Assembly: GCA_041725955.1 (NCBI GenBank)
Contig: JBGRQE010000009.1
Span: forward strand, 20,174 to 84,173
From: JBGRPZ01 sp041725955
Lineage (GTDB): Bacteria; Bacteroidota; Bacteroidia; Bacteroidales; JBGRPZ01
Reading direction: 5' to 3'
DNA length: 64,000 bases
The notes under the pieces were generated by a model. That model was not told the origin of the DNA and ran no database searches. It was given only the letters and a program-made list of their open reading frames with translations. This document shows, in pieces, positions 53,246 through 61,726 of this stretch. The translations under genes were made by a program, and so were the position numbers. The number at the start of each line of letters is the position of its first letter. Position 1 is the stretch's first letter.

Positions 53246-54235
53246 ATGATTTTAAGTTTTTTTGAAAAGGCCTTTTTGCCCCAACGAATAGTTTTGTTTT
53301 TGTTGGCGGTTTTATTTTACTTACCTTCTTTTGTTAATCCTGAGAGAATTGAATATTGTGGACATGTAAATCCAGCTTATTCAGTAGTAGTATATTGGAT
53401 TGGGAATTATCCATTAATTTGTAATCTATTGTCTTTTGTACTTTTTTTTGTTTTAGGTATTGCTTTAAATAAAATAGCCTTTCAATTAGAATTTATAGGA
53501 AAGATAAATTTTATACCTTCTGCTTTACTTTTAATAAGTTCTTCTTTCGATTTTCATCAGGGAAGGTTGACTGCAGGCTTATTCTCTGCCATTTTTGTAC
53601 TGTTGTCTTTATATCCTATATTGAATAATAAATCGGGAACAGGTATTAATTTCAGAATTTTTAATTCCTCTTTATTAATAGCATTAGGGAGTTTCTTCTA
53701 TTTCTCCTCTTTATGGTTCGTATTCTTTTTATGGTTAGGTTTGTATTCTATTAAACAACTAAATATAAGATCTTTTTTGATTACAGTTTTGGCTGTATTT
53801 GTCTGTTATGCATATTTGTTTTCATATTATTATTTTACTGATCAATTTGAGTATTATACTTATGAATACACTTTGCAACTTTCAAGAATTGTCGATTTTG
53901 ATTTATTAGATAGTACTTCTTCTGTTTTTGTTGCCTTTGGAATAATTATGTTATTAGTTGGTTTTTTTGCCATATTAGTTATGCTTAAGAAGCAGACTGA
54001 CGGAAATCAGTTGCAACGATCAGGAAATCGACTATTTAGATATTTCTTTTTAATGACAATTCCTTTGTTTTTTCTTTCTGGAACTATACCTTCTTCATTT
54101 GCTATTTTAGCACTTAGTTTTTCTGTTCTTGTGGGGTCGTTTCTTTCTTTAATTAAAACAAAGCTTGTTGGAGATATAGTTTTATTTGTTTGGGTTTTGG
54201 TTCTATTAATAAATAACTTTGATTTGGTATTGTAA
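53246..54235 (+). CDS. Polytopic membrane protein, DUF6427-like
   Basis: This 329-residue protein has about nine membrane helices rich in Phe and Leu and no soluble domain. The start MILSFFEKAFLPQRIVLFLLAV and the position just before rnhB recall a Bacteroidota membrane family (DUF6427) of unknown function. The ATG of rnhB begins two bases after this stop codon, so the two are cotranscribed. No transport motif or catalytic residue is visible. Confidence 0.65.
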   Translation: MILSFFEKAFLPQRIVLFLLAVLFYLPSFVNPERIEYCGHVNPAYSVVVYWIGNYPLICNLLSFVLFFVLGIALNKIAFQLEFIGKINFIPSALLLISSSFDFHQGRLTAGLFSAIFVLLSLYPILNNKSGTGINFRIFNSSLLIALGSFFYFSSLWFVFFLWLGLYSIKQLNIRSFLITVLAVFVCYAYLFSYYYFTDQFEYYTYEYTLQLSRIVDFDLLDSTSSVFVAFGIIMLLVGFFAILVMLKKQTDGNQLQRSGNRLFRYFFLMTIPLFFLSGTIPSSFAILALSFSVLVGSFLSLIKTKLVGDIVLFVWVLVLLINNFDLVL

Positions 54236-54236
54236 T

Positions 54237-54827
54237 ATGGAAAAGGTATATGTGATTGATGGTGTTGAAGTTGGGTGTGATGAAGCTGGGAGAGGTTGTC
54301 TTGCTGGTCCTGTTGTTGCCGGAGCTGTAATTTTACCAAAAGATTGTAGTTTAGAGTTGGATGATTCAAAGAAATTGAGTGAAAAAAAGCGTATGCTATT
54401 ACGTCCAATGATTGAAAAAGAGGCAATTGCTTTTGGAATAGGATTAGTTTCTCCGGATGAAATTGACAAAATAAATATTCTTAATGCATCTTTCCTTGCA
54501 ATGCATAGAGCTTTAGATAAAATAAATGTATCCTTTGATAGAATTCTTGTTGATGGAAATCGTTTTAACCCGTATAAATCTGTTCCGCATCATTGTATGA
54601 TCAAAGGAGATGGCCGTTTTATGTCGATTGCTGCTGCTTCTATTCTAGCAAAAACGTTTAGAGATGAATTAATGGAAAAGCTTCATGAAGAACACCCTTG
54701 TTATGATTGGAAAAAAAATAAAGGATATCCAACAAAGTTTCATCGACAAGCAATTGAGGAGTATGGTATAACCGATATTCATCGCAAAACATTTAAGGGA
54801 GCTAAGCAGTTGAAATTATTTATTTAA
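54237..54827 (+). CDS. rnhB: Ribonuclease HII
   Basis: The ATG at 54237 gives 196 residues, standard for RNase HII; a longer in-frame start at 54219 would overlap the upstream gene. It degrades RNA in RNA-DNA hybrids and single ribonucleotides in DNA. The catalytic carboxylates lie in GCDEAGRGCLAGPVVAGAV (Asp and Glu), LVDGNRF and AKTFRDELM. The end FKGAKQLKLFI carries a PCNA/clamp-binding-like QxxLxx[FL] tail. It is coupled to the upstream membrane protein gene. Confidence 0.95.
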   Translation: MEKVYVIDGVEVGCDEAGRGCLAGPVVAGAVILPKDCSLELDDSKKLSEKKRMLLRPMIEKEAIAFGIGLVSPDEIDKINILNASFLAMHRALDKINVSFDRILVDGNRFNPYKSVPHHCMIKGDGRFMSIAAASILAKTFRDELMEKLHEEHPCYDWKKNKGYPTKFHRQAIEEYGITDIHRKTFKGAKQLKLFI

Positions 54828-54924
54828 TAAAGAAATAGGTAAAAAAACTATTTAATATTTAAATGTCCTTAAAGGAATTTTTACCTTTACGGTATAATAT
54901 GGTGAGAAATGAAACCCTGAAATT

Positions 54925-57636
54925 ATGACTAAGTTACTCAGAAAGCAGCTGATTTTTCTAATAATTGCTTTTGTGCTGTTATTGGCTATATTATTTTTTG
55001 TCTTTCGAGATGCTCATCGTGATCAAATAAGTTCTCTTTCCTTTATTCCCAACAAAAGCGCATTAGTGTTAGAACTCAAGGATCAAGGATTGTCATTTGT
55101 TGAAGAAATAGATAATTCAAAGTGGTTGTCTGAAATTAGAAAAATTAAAGGAATTGATATTGGACTTGATGAGTTAAAGCGTGTAGATTCTTTAATTAGA
55201 AATAATAAGGCTTATATTCAAAACCCTCAAAAATCGCTGTATTTGGTTGTTCCTCACGATAGTGGCGATTTGAAAGACTTTTTGTTGGTTTTTCCTTTCT
55301 CTATAGATAAATTAAACTCAAAATCTCTTCAGTATATCCAGGAGCTTTTTGGTGGTAAAAAACTTGAAGAGTTAACAAAAAATAAGAGAGGCTTTTCTTT
55401 TGAGAATTCTGATGGGGCTAAATTTTTTGTGAAATCTTTAAGAGGTGTTACTTTGGTTGCCAATTCTTCTAAACAAATTGCATATGCTTTAAAGGCACAA
55501 TCCGAAAATACATCATTGAAAAATGATTCATTGTTTATGGCATTGCGATCTACAACAGGAAAGAATGTTGCTGCACATTTATATTTTCAAATCCCGTCAT
55601 TAGTAAAACCTTTAGAGAATTTCTTTTCTCATTCAGATAAGAAATTTGCTCAGAATATATCCAGTTTGGGAAGATGGGTAGGTACCGATGTTATTATTCG
55701 AGAAAGAGAAGTTTTGTTAAGTGGGTTTACCAATTTAGATCTTTCTAAGGAATGGTTATCTGTTTTTAATGAACAAAAAGCAAAGGCAAGCTCTGTTATT
55801 AAATTTCTTCCTTTTAAAACAGTTTCATTTTTAGATTTTTGTTTTACAGATTTTAATAAGGTTTATTCGAAGTTTAAAGAATTACATAAGGAAAAAGGGA
55901 GCTTAGACTCTTTTTTAAAACCGCAATATGCTATTGAAAAACGTTATGGTTTAAATCTTGCTAATGACTTTTATAGAAAAGTAGGTGGTGAGTTGGGAAT
56001 GAGTTATACATTGAATTATTCGGGTAAACTATTTCCTGTATTTTTCTTTAAATCATCAGATAATTTGGGAATGCGTAGCAATTTGCAGCGCATAATTATG
56101 AAGACGAAGAGGAGTGAAGCAAAAATTAATTATCAAGATATGGTAATATATAACTTGGGGATTTCAAAATTCATTCCTGCAGTTTTTGGAGATTTGTTTT
56201 CTGAAATTCGAAATTCTTATTTTGTCCATATTGATGATTTTGTCTTTTTTGCGAATTCAACAGAGGCGTTAAAAGCATTTATTGATTCATATAAAAATGG
56301 AAAAACTTTAGACTTGAATCCGAACTTCATATCCTTTGCCGATAATCTTTCTGGTAAGTCTAATGCTTTATTTTATTTAAATATCCATAATGGAATTGGT
56401 TTGTTGAAAAATGTAGTTTCTCCTGATGTAAAAGTGAAAATAGATCAAAATACAGACTTCTTAAACTCTATGGAAGCTGTTTCTTTTGAATGTTCTTCTG
56501 GCGAAAAATTATGGTATACCAATATTAGTGTAAAAAATAACCCAGATTATAAAGAGGAGAAAAGTTCAGCATGGATTTTTTCACTGAAAGATGATGCTAA
56601 AGGAAGAATATATTTTGTTCCTAATCATCAAACAAATAAGAATTATGTTATTCTCTTCGACCGCAATAATAGGATGTATTATATAGATCCATATGGGAGT
56701 GTTTTGTGGGAAAAACAATTAGATGGGCCTGTTATAAGTAAAGTGTTTTCTATTGACTATTATAAAAATGGAAAGATTCAGTATTTATTTAATACTGCTG
56801 ATATGTTCTATCTGGTTGATATAAATGGTCAAGATGTTGATAAATATCCTATCTCAATTAAACCGCGTGCTACAAATGGAGTAAATGTTTTGGATTATAA
56901 CAATGACAGAGATTATCGGATTGTTTGGAGTGGTGAAGATAAAAGAGTTTATAACTATGATATAAAAGGAAATCGTATAGATGGATGGAAGATTCCAAAA
57001 CTGAATAATATATCTACAAAACAAATAAATCATTATGTTGTAGGGAAAAAGGATTTTCTGGTAATTAATGAAGATAATGGATTTGTACAGATAACAGATC
57101 GTAGAGGAAAAACTCGTATTCGTGTGAAAGGTGATTTTGAGAAAGCTAAGAACTCAAATATATATGTGAATAAAACCAATTCTAAAGGACTATTTATAAC
57201 AACAAATTCAAATGGAGAGTTGGTCTACCTTAAGAGTAATGGGAATACTTCAACTTCTTCTTTTGGTACATATTCACCTGAACATTATTTTCTTTATTCC
57301 GATTTGGATGGGAAGAAAGGGCATGACTTTATTTTTATTGATAAGAATAGAATTGTTGCTTTTGATAGGTTTAAAAAGAAGTTGTTCGATGTTCAGTTTC
57401 CTGTTGAGAAATTATTTGAACCAAAGATATGTTACTTGTCAAATGGTAAAAAATATTTGGGTGTTATAAGTTGTGATAAACAGGAAGTTTATTTATTAGA
57501 CAAAAAAGGTAATGTTTATCAAGGAAAAGGTTTTGAGGGAGATATTTCTTTTTCTATGGGATATCTAGATTCAAAGCAAACCAACCATCTTTTAACTAGT
57601 AAAGGAGATAAGTTGTATAACTATATTATCCGTTAG
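54925..57636 (+). CDS. Membrane-anchored propeller protein, DUF3352-like N-terminal half
   Basis: This 903-residue protein has one N-terminal membrane helix (about 8-28, LIFLIIAFVLLLAILFFVF). The next 510 residues resemble DUF3352-type domains of unknown function (FIPNKSALVLELKDQG, VKSLRGVTLVANSSKQIAYAL). From about 555 onward, repeated short strands (YVILFDRNNRMYYIDPYGSVL, YLVDINGQDVDKYP, VYNYDIKGNRIDGW) indicate a PQQ/WD-like beta propeller that ends at the C-terminus. It should sit in the periplasm on the inner membrane as a binding or assembly platform. It is the only gene of its unit. Confidence 0.7.
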   Translation: MTKLLRKQLIFLIIAFVLLLAILFFVFRDAHRDQISSLSFIPNKSALVLELKDQGLSFVEEIDNSKWLSEIRKIKGIDIGLDELKRVDSLIRNNKAYIQNPQKSLYLVVPHDSGDLKDFLLVFPFSIDKLNSKSLQYIQELFGGKKLEELTKNKRGFSFENSDGAKFFVKSLRGVTLVANSSKQIAYALKAQSENTSLKNDSLFMALRSTTGKNVAAHLYFQIPSLVKPLENFFSHSDKKFAQNISSLGRWVGTDVIIREREVLLSGFTNLDLSKEWLSVFNEQKAKASSVIKFLPFKTVSFLDFCFTDFNKVYSKFKELHKEKGSLDSFLKPQYAIEKRYGLNLANDFYRKVGGELGMSYTLNYSGKLFPVFFFKSSDNLGMRSNLQRIIMKTKRSEAKINYQDMVIYNLGISKFIPAVFGDLFSEIRNSYFVHIDDFVFFANSTEALKAFIDSYKNGKTLDLNPNFISFADNLSGKSNALFYLNIHNGIGLLKNVVSPDVKVKIDQNTDFLNSMEAVSFECSSGEKLWYTNISVKNNPDYKEEKSSAWIFSLKDDAKGRIYFVPNHQTNKNYVILFDRNNRMYYIDPYGSVLWEKQLDGPVISKVFSIDYYKNGKIQYLFNTADMFYLVDINGQDVDKYPISIKPRATNGVNVLDYNNDRDYRIVWSGEDKRVYNYDIKGNRIDGWKIPKLNNISTKQINHYVVGKKDFLVINEDNGFVQITDRRGKTRIRVKGDFEKAKNSNIYVNKTNSKGLFITTNSNGELVYLKSNGNTSTSSFGTYSPEHYFLYSDLDGKKGHDFIFIDKNRIVAFDRFKKKLFDVQFPVEKLFEPKICYLSNGKKYLGVISCDKQEVYLLDKKGNVYQGKGFEGDISFSMGYLDSKQTNHLLTSKGDKLYNYIIR

Positions 57637-57828
57637 GATTTTTTGTACTAAACTCTTTTTTGAAATTACTGGTTTTTATTGCTGATTATTATATGAATTT
57701 TATATGCTTGAAAGGGTAAACTATATCCTGTTCAGGATGTTATAATAATGTGTAAATTAAGAGGATAACCTATGCTCTTATTTACAAAATCAGTGAATAA
57801 AACCTAATTTCTAACTAAATATACTCTA

Positions 57829-58482
57829 ATGATGGATGCAAAATTTCGGAATATGGGAATTTCATCTTTGCTGATTGCTTCCTTCCTAATATTATTATCT
57901 GCATGTAATCCTACTACACTTACTCAGGTTTGGAAATCTCCAGATTATCAAGGAGGCCCAGTCGAAGATATTGCGATAATGGCTGTTTTCCCAAGTCAGG
58001 GAGTTAGTAATCGTTTTGAAGAAATTGTATCAAGTGAATTTCAAAAAGCGGGTATTAAAACAATGTTGGGTTATAAGATTGTTAATGGAAAACGTAAATT
58101 AAGTAAAAAAGAATTGGATGAAGCCTTAAATAAAGCTGGAGCTGATGATGTTCTTGTTTTTAAGTTTAAAGGTGTAGAAAAACAAAAAACCTATTACCCT
58201 CCTTCAGTAAATGTCTTTCCTGATTTCTATTATAGCTATTATAGATACTGGTGGTATACTTATGATGTAGTTCGAACTCCAGGTTATATTCAAACAGATC
58301 GTTGGGTTCAAGTAGAAAGTAATCTTTATCAAGCAAAACCTGATATGCTTATATGGACAGGGCTTTCGGAAACAATAAATCCTGATGGTGTAGAAAAATT
58401 GGCCGAAAGTATTGCTAAGGAAGTTATCCGTAAATTAAGTGCTGAAGGTTTAATAAAGGCAAATTCTGAATATCTGAAATAA
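57829..58482 (+). CDS. DUF4136-like lipoprotein
   Basis: This 217-residue protein has a lipoprotein signal (LLIASFLILLSACNPTT, lipobox LSAC). The mature part begins TQVWKSPDYQGGPVEDIAIMAV, like DUF4136 lipoproteins, and has a tyrosine-rich patch (DFYYSYYRYWWYTYD) in a loop before strands that end near the C-terminal helix (LAESIAKEVIRKLSAEGL). Two-fold use of an alpha/beta fold typical of the family fits. The role in the envelope is unknown. It lies between the propeller gene and array C. Confidence 0.75.
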   Translation: MMDAKFRNMGISSLLIASFLILLSACNPTTLTQVWKSPDYQGGPVEDIAIMAVFPSQGVSNRFEEIVSSEFQKAGIKTMLGYKIVNGKRKLSKKELDEALNKAGADDVLVFKFKGVEKQKTYYPPSVNVFPDFYYSYYRYWWYTYDVVRTPGYIQTDRWVQVESNLYQAKPDMLIWTGLSETINPDGVEKLAESIAKEVIRKLSAEGLIKANSEYLK

Positions 58483-58615
58483 CCTAAAAGGAAACTGATT
58501 TTCTTAATTGCTTATTTGTAGGTTGCTAAACCTAGCTTTGAATATTCTAAATCTGGCATGCTAAATTGAACAGCACCAGTCTTCTATTGTCACCAATAAA
58601 GGCGTTGATTACTGC

Positions 58616-58832
58616 AAAACCTCTTAGGTATTCGATGAAAACCCTTCTAGGTATTTAGATAAAACCTCCTGGGTATTTAGATAAAACCTCCTGGGTATTT
58701 AGATAAAACCTCCTAGGTATTTGATAAAAACCTCCTAGGTATTTAGATAAAATCTCCTAGGTATTTGATGAAAACCTCCTAGGTATTTAGATAAAACCTC
58801 CTAGATATTCGATAAAAACCTCCTAGGTTATA
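58616..58832. repeat. Repeat array C: ten 22-bp units, same element as array A
   Basis: Units start at 58616, 58638, 58661, 58683, 58705, 58727, 58749, 58771, 58793 and 58815. All are 22 bases except the second (23). The core is ACCTCCTAGGTATTTA as in array A, with variants CCTGGG (units 3 and 4), CTTAGG and CCTAGA. The array ends in CCTAGGTTATA, then AATCATTACC at 58837 and TATTAAAGCTACCTA at 58878: distances from the last unit (22 and 63) equal those in array A although the DNA between has diverged. It lies between convergent genes and is not coding. Confidence 0.93.
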
Positions 58833-58960
58833 TTGTAATCATTACCAGATTAGCTCTGAAAGCTAAGTAACATTGCTTATTAAAGCTACCTAATATTGAT
58901 TTGGATACTAGCAGAATACAAGTAATAATAATGGCCTTGAATTCAAAGTCTAAAATATAT
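58833..58960. other. Conserved flank of array C
   Basis: No gene is present. The boxes AATCATTACC (58837-58846) and TATTAAAGCTACCTA (58878-58892) match the array A flank exactly and at the same spacing. Beyond 58892 the two loci no longer resemble each other, which marks one end of the shared element. Confidence 0.75.
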
Positions 58961-59018
58961 AAAAGCAAAAGGGTTATCCATTCTATTTTTGGATAGCCCT
59001 TTTGCTTTTTGTTTTTTA
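58961..59018. terminator. Bidirectional terminator between array C and hddC
   Basis: AAAAGCAAAAGGG-TTATCC pairs with GGATA-GCCCTTTTGCTTTT around a 12-base loop; T-rich tails on both strands suit termination from either side. It separates the lipoprotein/array side from the heptose genes. Confidence 0.85.
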
Positions 59019-59028
59019 TAAGATTGTT

Positions 59029-59736
59029 TTATCTTTCTTTAAAGAAGTTGGGTATTTCTGTTTGTCCTCTTTCAAAATCTTCCGGGATTCCGATATCGAT
59101 AAAAAAACCTTCAGAAATAAATCCCTTCATAAAATGGTTACCAGTATTTTTTTCCAGGAATTCAGTCTCAAAGCTGAATTTTTCTTTTTCTGGTAGGCTT
59201 TTAAGAACTATATCTTTATTTAATAAGTAAATACCTGTGTTAATTAAACCTTTTTTTTGAGGTTTTTTCTCTATGAATTCTTCAATAAAGTTTTGTCCAT
59301 CAAGCTCTACCGTTCCATATCTATCAAAATTCTCCATATAACAAAGAGCCATAGATACTGCATTGTTATGCGATTTATGGAAGTCTGTAAACTGTTTTAG
59401 TTTTAATGTAAAAAGAGAGTCTCCATTTAGTACAAAAACAGTTTCATTTTTTGCTTTGCTTAATGCTTGTTTTATCGCACCACCTGTGCCTAAGGGAGTG
59501 TCTTCGAAAGAATAAGCAATATCAACACCCAAAAAGTTATTGCCAAAATAATCGACTATAGATTGTGATTTATAACCCACTGCTAAAATCAACCGTTTGC
59601 CGCCTTCTTGTGCAAAATATTTAATAAGGTATTCTAAAAAAGGTATGTCTTTTATTGGGGCCATTGGTTTTGGCAAATCTTCAACTACAGATTTTAGTCT
59701 GGTGCCTAATCCTCCCACAAGAATAATTGCTTCCAT
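59029..59736 (-). CDS. hddC: Nucleotidyltransferase, HddC-like (heptose-1-phosphate guanylyltransferase)
   Basis: The ATG at 59736 begins MEAIILVGGLGTRLKSVVED, the nucleotide-binding N-terminus of sugar nucleotidyltransferases; an upstream frame overlaps the kinase gene and is rejected. The 235-residue product has LPKPMAPI (base and sugar phosphate binding) and FVLNGDSLF (metal aspartate). With the HddA-like kinase 8 bases upstream, it most likely activates D-glycero-alpha-D-manno-heptose 1-phosphate to the GDP sugar. A hexose-1-phosphate thymidylyl- or mannosyl-type role cannot be fully excluded. Confidence 0.8.
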   Translation of the reverse strand: MEAIILVGGLGTRLKSVVEDLPKPMAPIKDIPFLEYLIKYFAQEGGKRLILAVGYKSQSIVDYFGNNFLGVDIAYSFEDTPLGTGGAIKQALSKAKNETVFVLNGDSLFTLKLKQFTDFHKSHNNAVSMALCYMENFDRYGTVELDGQNFIEEFIEKKPQKKGLINTGIYLLNKDIVLKSLPEKEKFSFETEFLEKNTGNHFMKGFISEGFFIDIGIPEDFERGQTEIPNFFKER

Positions 59737-59744
59737 TTCTTTTT

Positions 59745-60794
59745 CTATTTTTCCTGAAATATTTTCCATCCATGACATCCTCCTTCAGAGAAGTGAAAGT
59801 TTATTATATCACCTTCACATTCTTTAAGAGCGTTAATCACCTTTAATCGTTTACAAGGATCTGTCATGAAAATCATAAAACCGCCGCCGCCAGCACCACT
59901 TACTTTTCCTCCATATGCACCTGCAGACATTGCTGTATCGTAAACTTTATCTATCATAGCATTTGAGATACTTTCGGCAGTTTTCTTTTTTTCATTCCAT
60001 GAATCACCTAATATTTTAGCAAAATTAAGAAAGTCAGCTTTAAGTATAGATTCTTTCATTTGAGTAGCAGAAGTTTTTAAGGCATGCATGGCTTCAATTG
60101 TTTTCGAATTGCCTTTTGTAGTGTTTTTTTTCTGCTCATCAATGATTTTTGCGGAAGATCTTGAGGCGCCAGTATAATATAGTATAATTGAAGCTTCAAG
60201 TTCGTCTTTTATCCAATTTTTTATTCTGAGAGGATTTACAATTACTTTATCGTCCTTTAAAAACTCCATAAAGTTGAAGCCTCCAAAAGTAGCAGCGTAT
60301 TGATCTTGTTTTCCTCCACTTAGCCCAATATCTTTTCGTTCAATTTCATATGCAAGCTTAGCAATTTCATATTCACCAAGAGGTAAATTTAGCCATTCAA
60401 CGAATGCTTTTAAAATGGCAACAACCATTGTAGAAGATGATCCTAATCCGCTGCCAGCAGGAGCATCAGAATAGGTGGTCATTTTAAAAGATAAAGGTTT
60501 TCCGTTGTTGAATTCTTTTACAATTCTATTGTAGACGCCTTTGTGAAGATCAAGAAGACCATCAATTTCCAGATGATTTGCTATTGGCACAGAGACACTT
60601 TCATTCCTATCCGTAGCAATAAATTCTATTCTGTTATTATTGGTAACTTCTATTGAGCAGTATGCATAAAGATCAATAGTAGCATTCATTACATAACCAC
60701 CGAATATATCACTATAAGAACTTATATCTGTACCTCCTCCTGCAAGTCCTAATCTTAAGGGAGCCTTTGATCTGATTATTATTTTATTTTCCAT
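59745..60794 (-). CDS. hddA: GHMP kinase, HddA-like (heptose-7-phosphate kinase)
   Basis: The ATG at 60794 (MENKIIIRSKAPLRLGLAGG) is preferred to an upstream GTG at 60821. The 349-residue product has the GHMP pattern: substrate loop LRLGLAGGGTD, phosphate loop PAGSGLGSSSTM (about 110-121) and the C-terminal glycine loop GGKVSGAGGGGFMIF. Length and sequence match D-glycero-D-manno-heptose 7-phosphate kinase more than galactokinase or mevalonate kinase. The product is the 1,7-bisphosphate needed for GDP-heptose. The bisphosphatase and GmhA isomerase are not in the window. Confidence 0.85.
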   Translation of the reverse strand: MENKIIIRSKAPLRLGLAGGGTDISSYSDIFGGYVMNATIDLYAYCSIEVTNNNRIEFIATDRNESVSVPIANHLEIDGLLDLHKGVYNRIVKEFNNGKPLSFKMTTYSDAPAGSGLGSSSTMVVAILKAFVEWLNLPLGEYEIAKLAYEIERKDIGLSGGKQDQYAATFGGFNFMEFLKDDKVIVNPLRIKNWIKDELEASIILYYTGASRSSAKIIDEQKKNTTKGNSKTIEAMHALKTSATQMKESILKADFLNFAKILGDSWNEKKKTAESISNAMIDKVYDTAMSAGAYGGKVSGAGGGGFMIFMTDPCKRLKVINALKECEGDIINFHFSEGGCHGWKIFQEK

Positions 60795-60940
60795 TGCTCG
60801 ATCTTTGTTTGCTAATTTCACTCTTGTTTAAGAATATATTAATATTTCTATTAAAATATATTGCAAGTGAATTGGCTATAGTATCGCAAAGATAAAAGAA
60901 AAATAATACTGCAATAAACAGAATCGGTGTGCACTTTTTT

Positions 60941-61246
60941 CTACATAATTGCTGGGATAATTGAAAGAATAATACAAATTAGTATTAAGAGCCAAAAAGG
61001 AAAAGTGTTTTTTTGAAGATCTCTTGATTCATCATAGAAATGGCCTCCCCATTCCTTGATTTTGTTCTTTAGTTCATCATCGTTTGCAGTGATGACTTCT
61101 TCGGAAAGTTTTCTAATGAGATCAACTTCATTTCTAAAGTTGATATCTTTATTGAGCCTATTTTTAAAGGCAGTTAATTTCTCTTCTTTTAAATGTCCAT
61201 CAAGGTAATCGTCTATATCCCTCGACTCCGACTCGCTAAGTTTCAT
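60941..61246 (-). CDS. Small tail-anchored protein, anti-sigma-like, hypothetical
   Basis: This 101-residue protein starts MKLSESESRDIDDYLDGHLK, a helical acidic region, continues with a charged helix (KNRLNKDINFRNEVDLIRKLSE) and ends with one hydrophobic helix (FPFWLLILICIILSIIPAIM) that anchors it by the tail. The YLDGHL...F...LNKD...E layout is shared by short membrane anti-sigma-like proteins of Bacteroidota. No zinc motif is seen, and no sigma factor gene is adjacent, so the anti-sigma reading is weak. Confidence 0.5.
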   Translation of the reverse strand: MKLSESESRDIDDYLDGHLKEEKLTAFKNRLNKDINFRNEVDLIRKLSEEVITANDDELKNKIKEWGGHFYDESRDLQKNTFPFWLLILICIILSIIPAIM

Positions 61247-61726
61247 GAGTTTTAATAAATTAAATATGCTGCAATATTACGGAAAATTTCAAAAATGCAA
61301 TAAATAAAGTACTTAACATTGAAAAAAAAACATTATTTCTGTTAAAGTTAGAATACGAAAAGAAGTTACATTATTTCGTTTGTGCTCTGGATGTGTTGAT
61401 ATGTTGTGTTTATAGAGAAATATAGTGCTTGGGTTTTATAATCAATTGTGCTTTTTAATTTATTGGCTTCAAATTGTAAAAGTTATGTTTTTTATAATGT
61501 GCAATACATAAACTTGTAATTGTTCGTTTTCTTCAGTGTTGGAACTTACTATAAATTATAGTGTTTAACTTATGAATTATTAGAGTGTGCATTCTGCAAT
61601 TTTAATGTTATTTCTGAACCTTACTTTCTGAAAACTTCTCGTTTTTTTGTTGAATATTTAAGTTTTTTGAAGCCAATATTTTGTTTTATCCTTATTAAAA
61701 TGTCCTTTTATCCTTATTAGAATAAT
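61247..61726. other. Intergenic divergent region with a 22-bp-spaced direct repeat
   Basis: No gene is supported in this AT-rich region. Two near-identical copies of TTTTATCCTTATTA start at 61684 and 61706, exactly 22 bases apart, and the second ends 5 bases before the ATG of the amidohydrolase gene. They could be an operator pair or a chance duplication. Promoters for the divergent genes must lie here, but no clear TAnnTTTG was found. Confidence 0.5.

Noticed and set aside
54891..54900. E. coli-like TATAAT promoter box before the propeller gene
   Set aside because: Bacteroidota sigma factors use TAnnTTTG rather than TATAAT, and such strings are expected by chance in AT-rich DNA.
58616..58832. 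Coding tandem-repeat protein
   Set aside because: A 22-base unit shifts frame every copy, and TAG or TAA in the units closes every frame.
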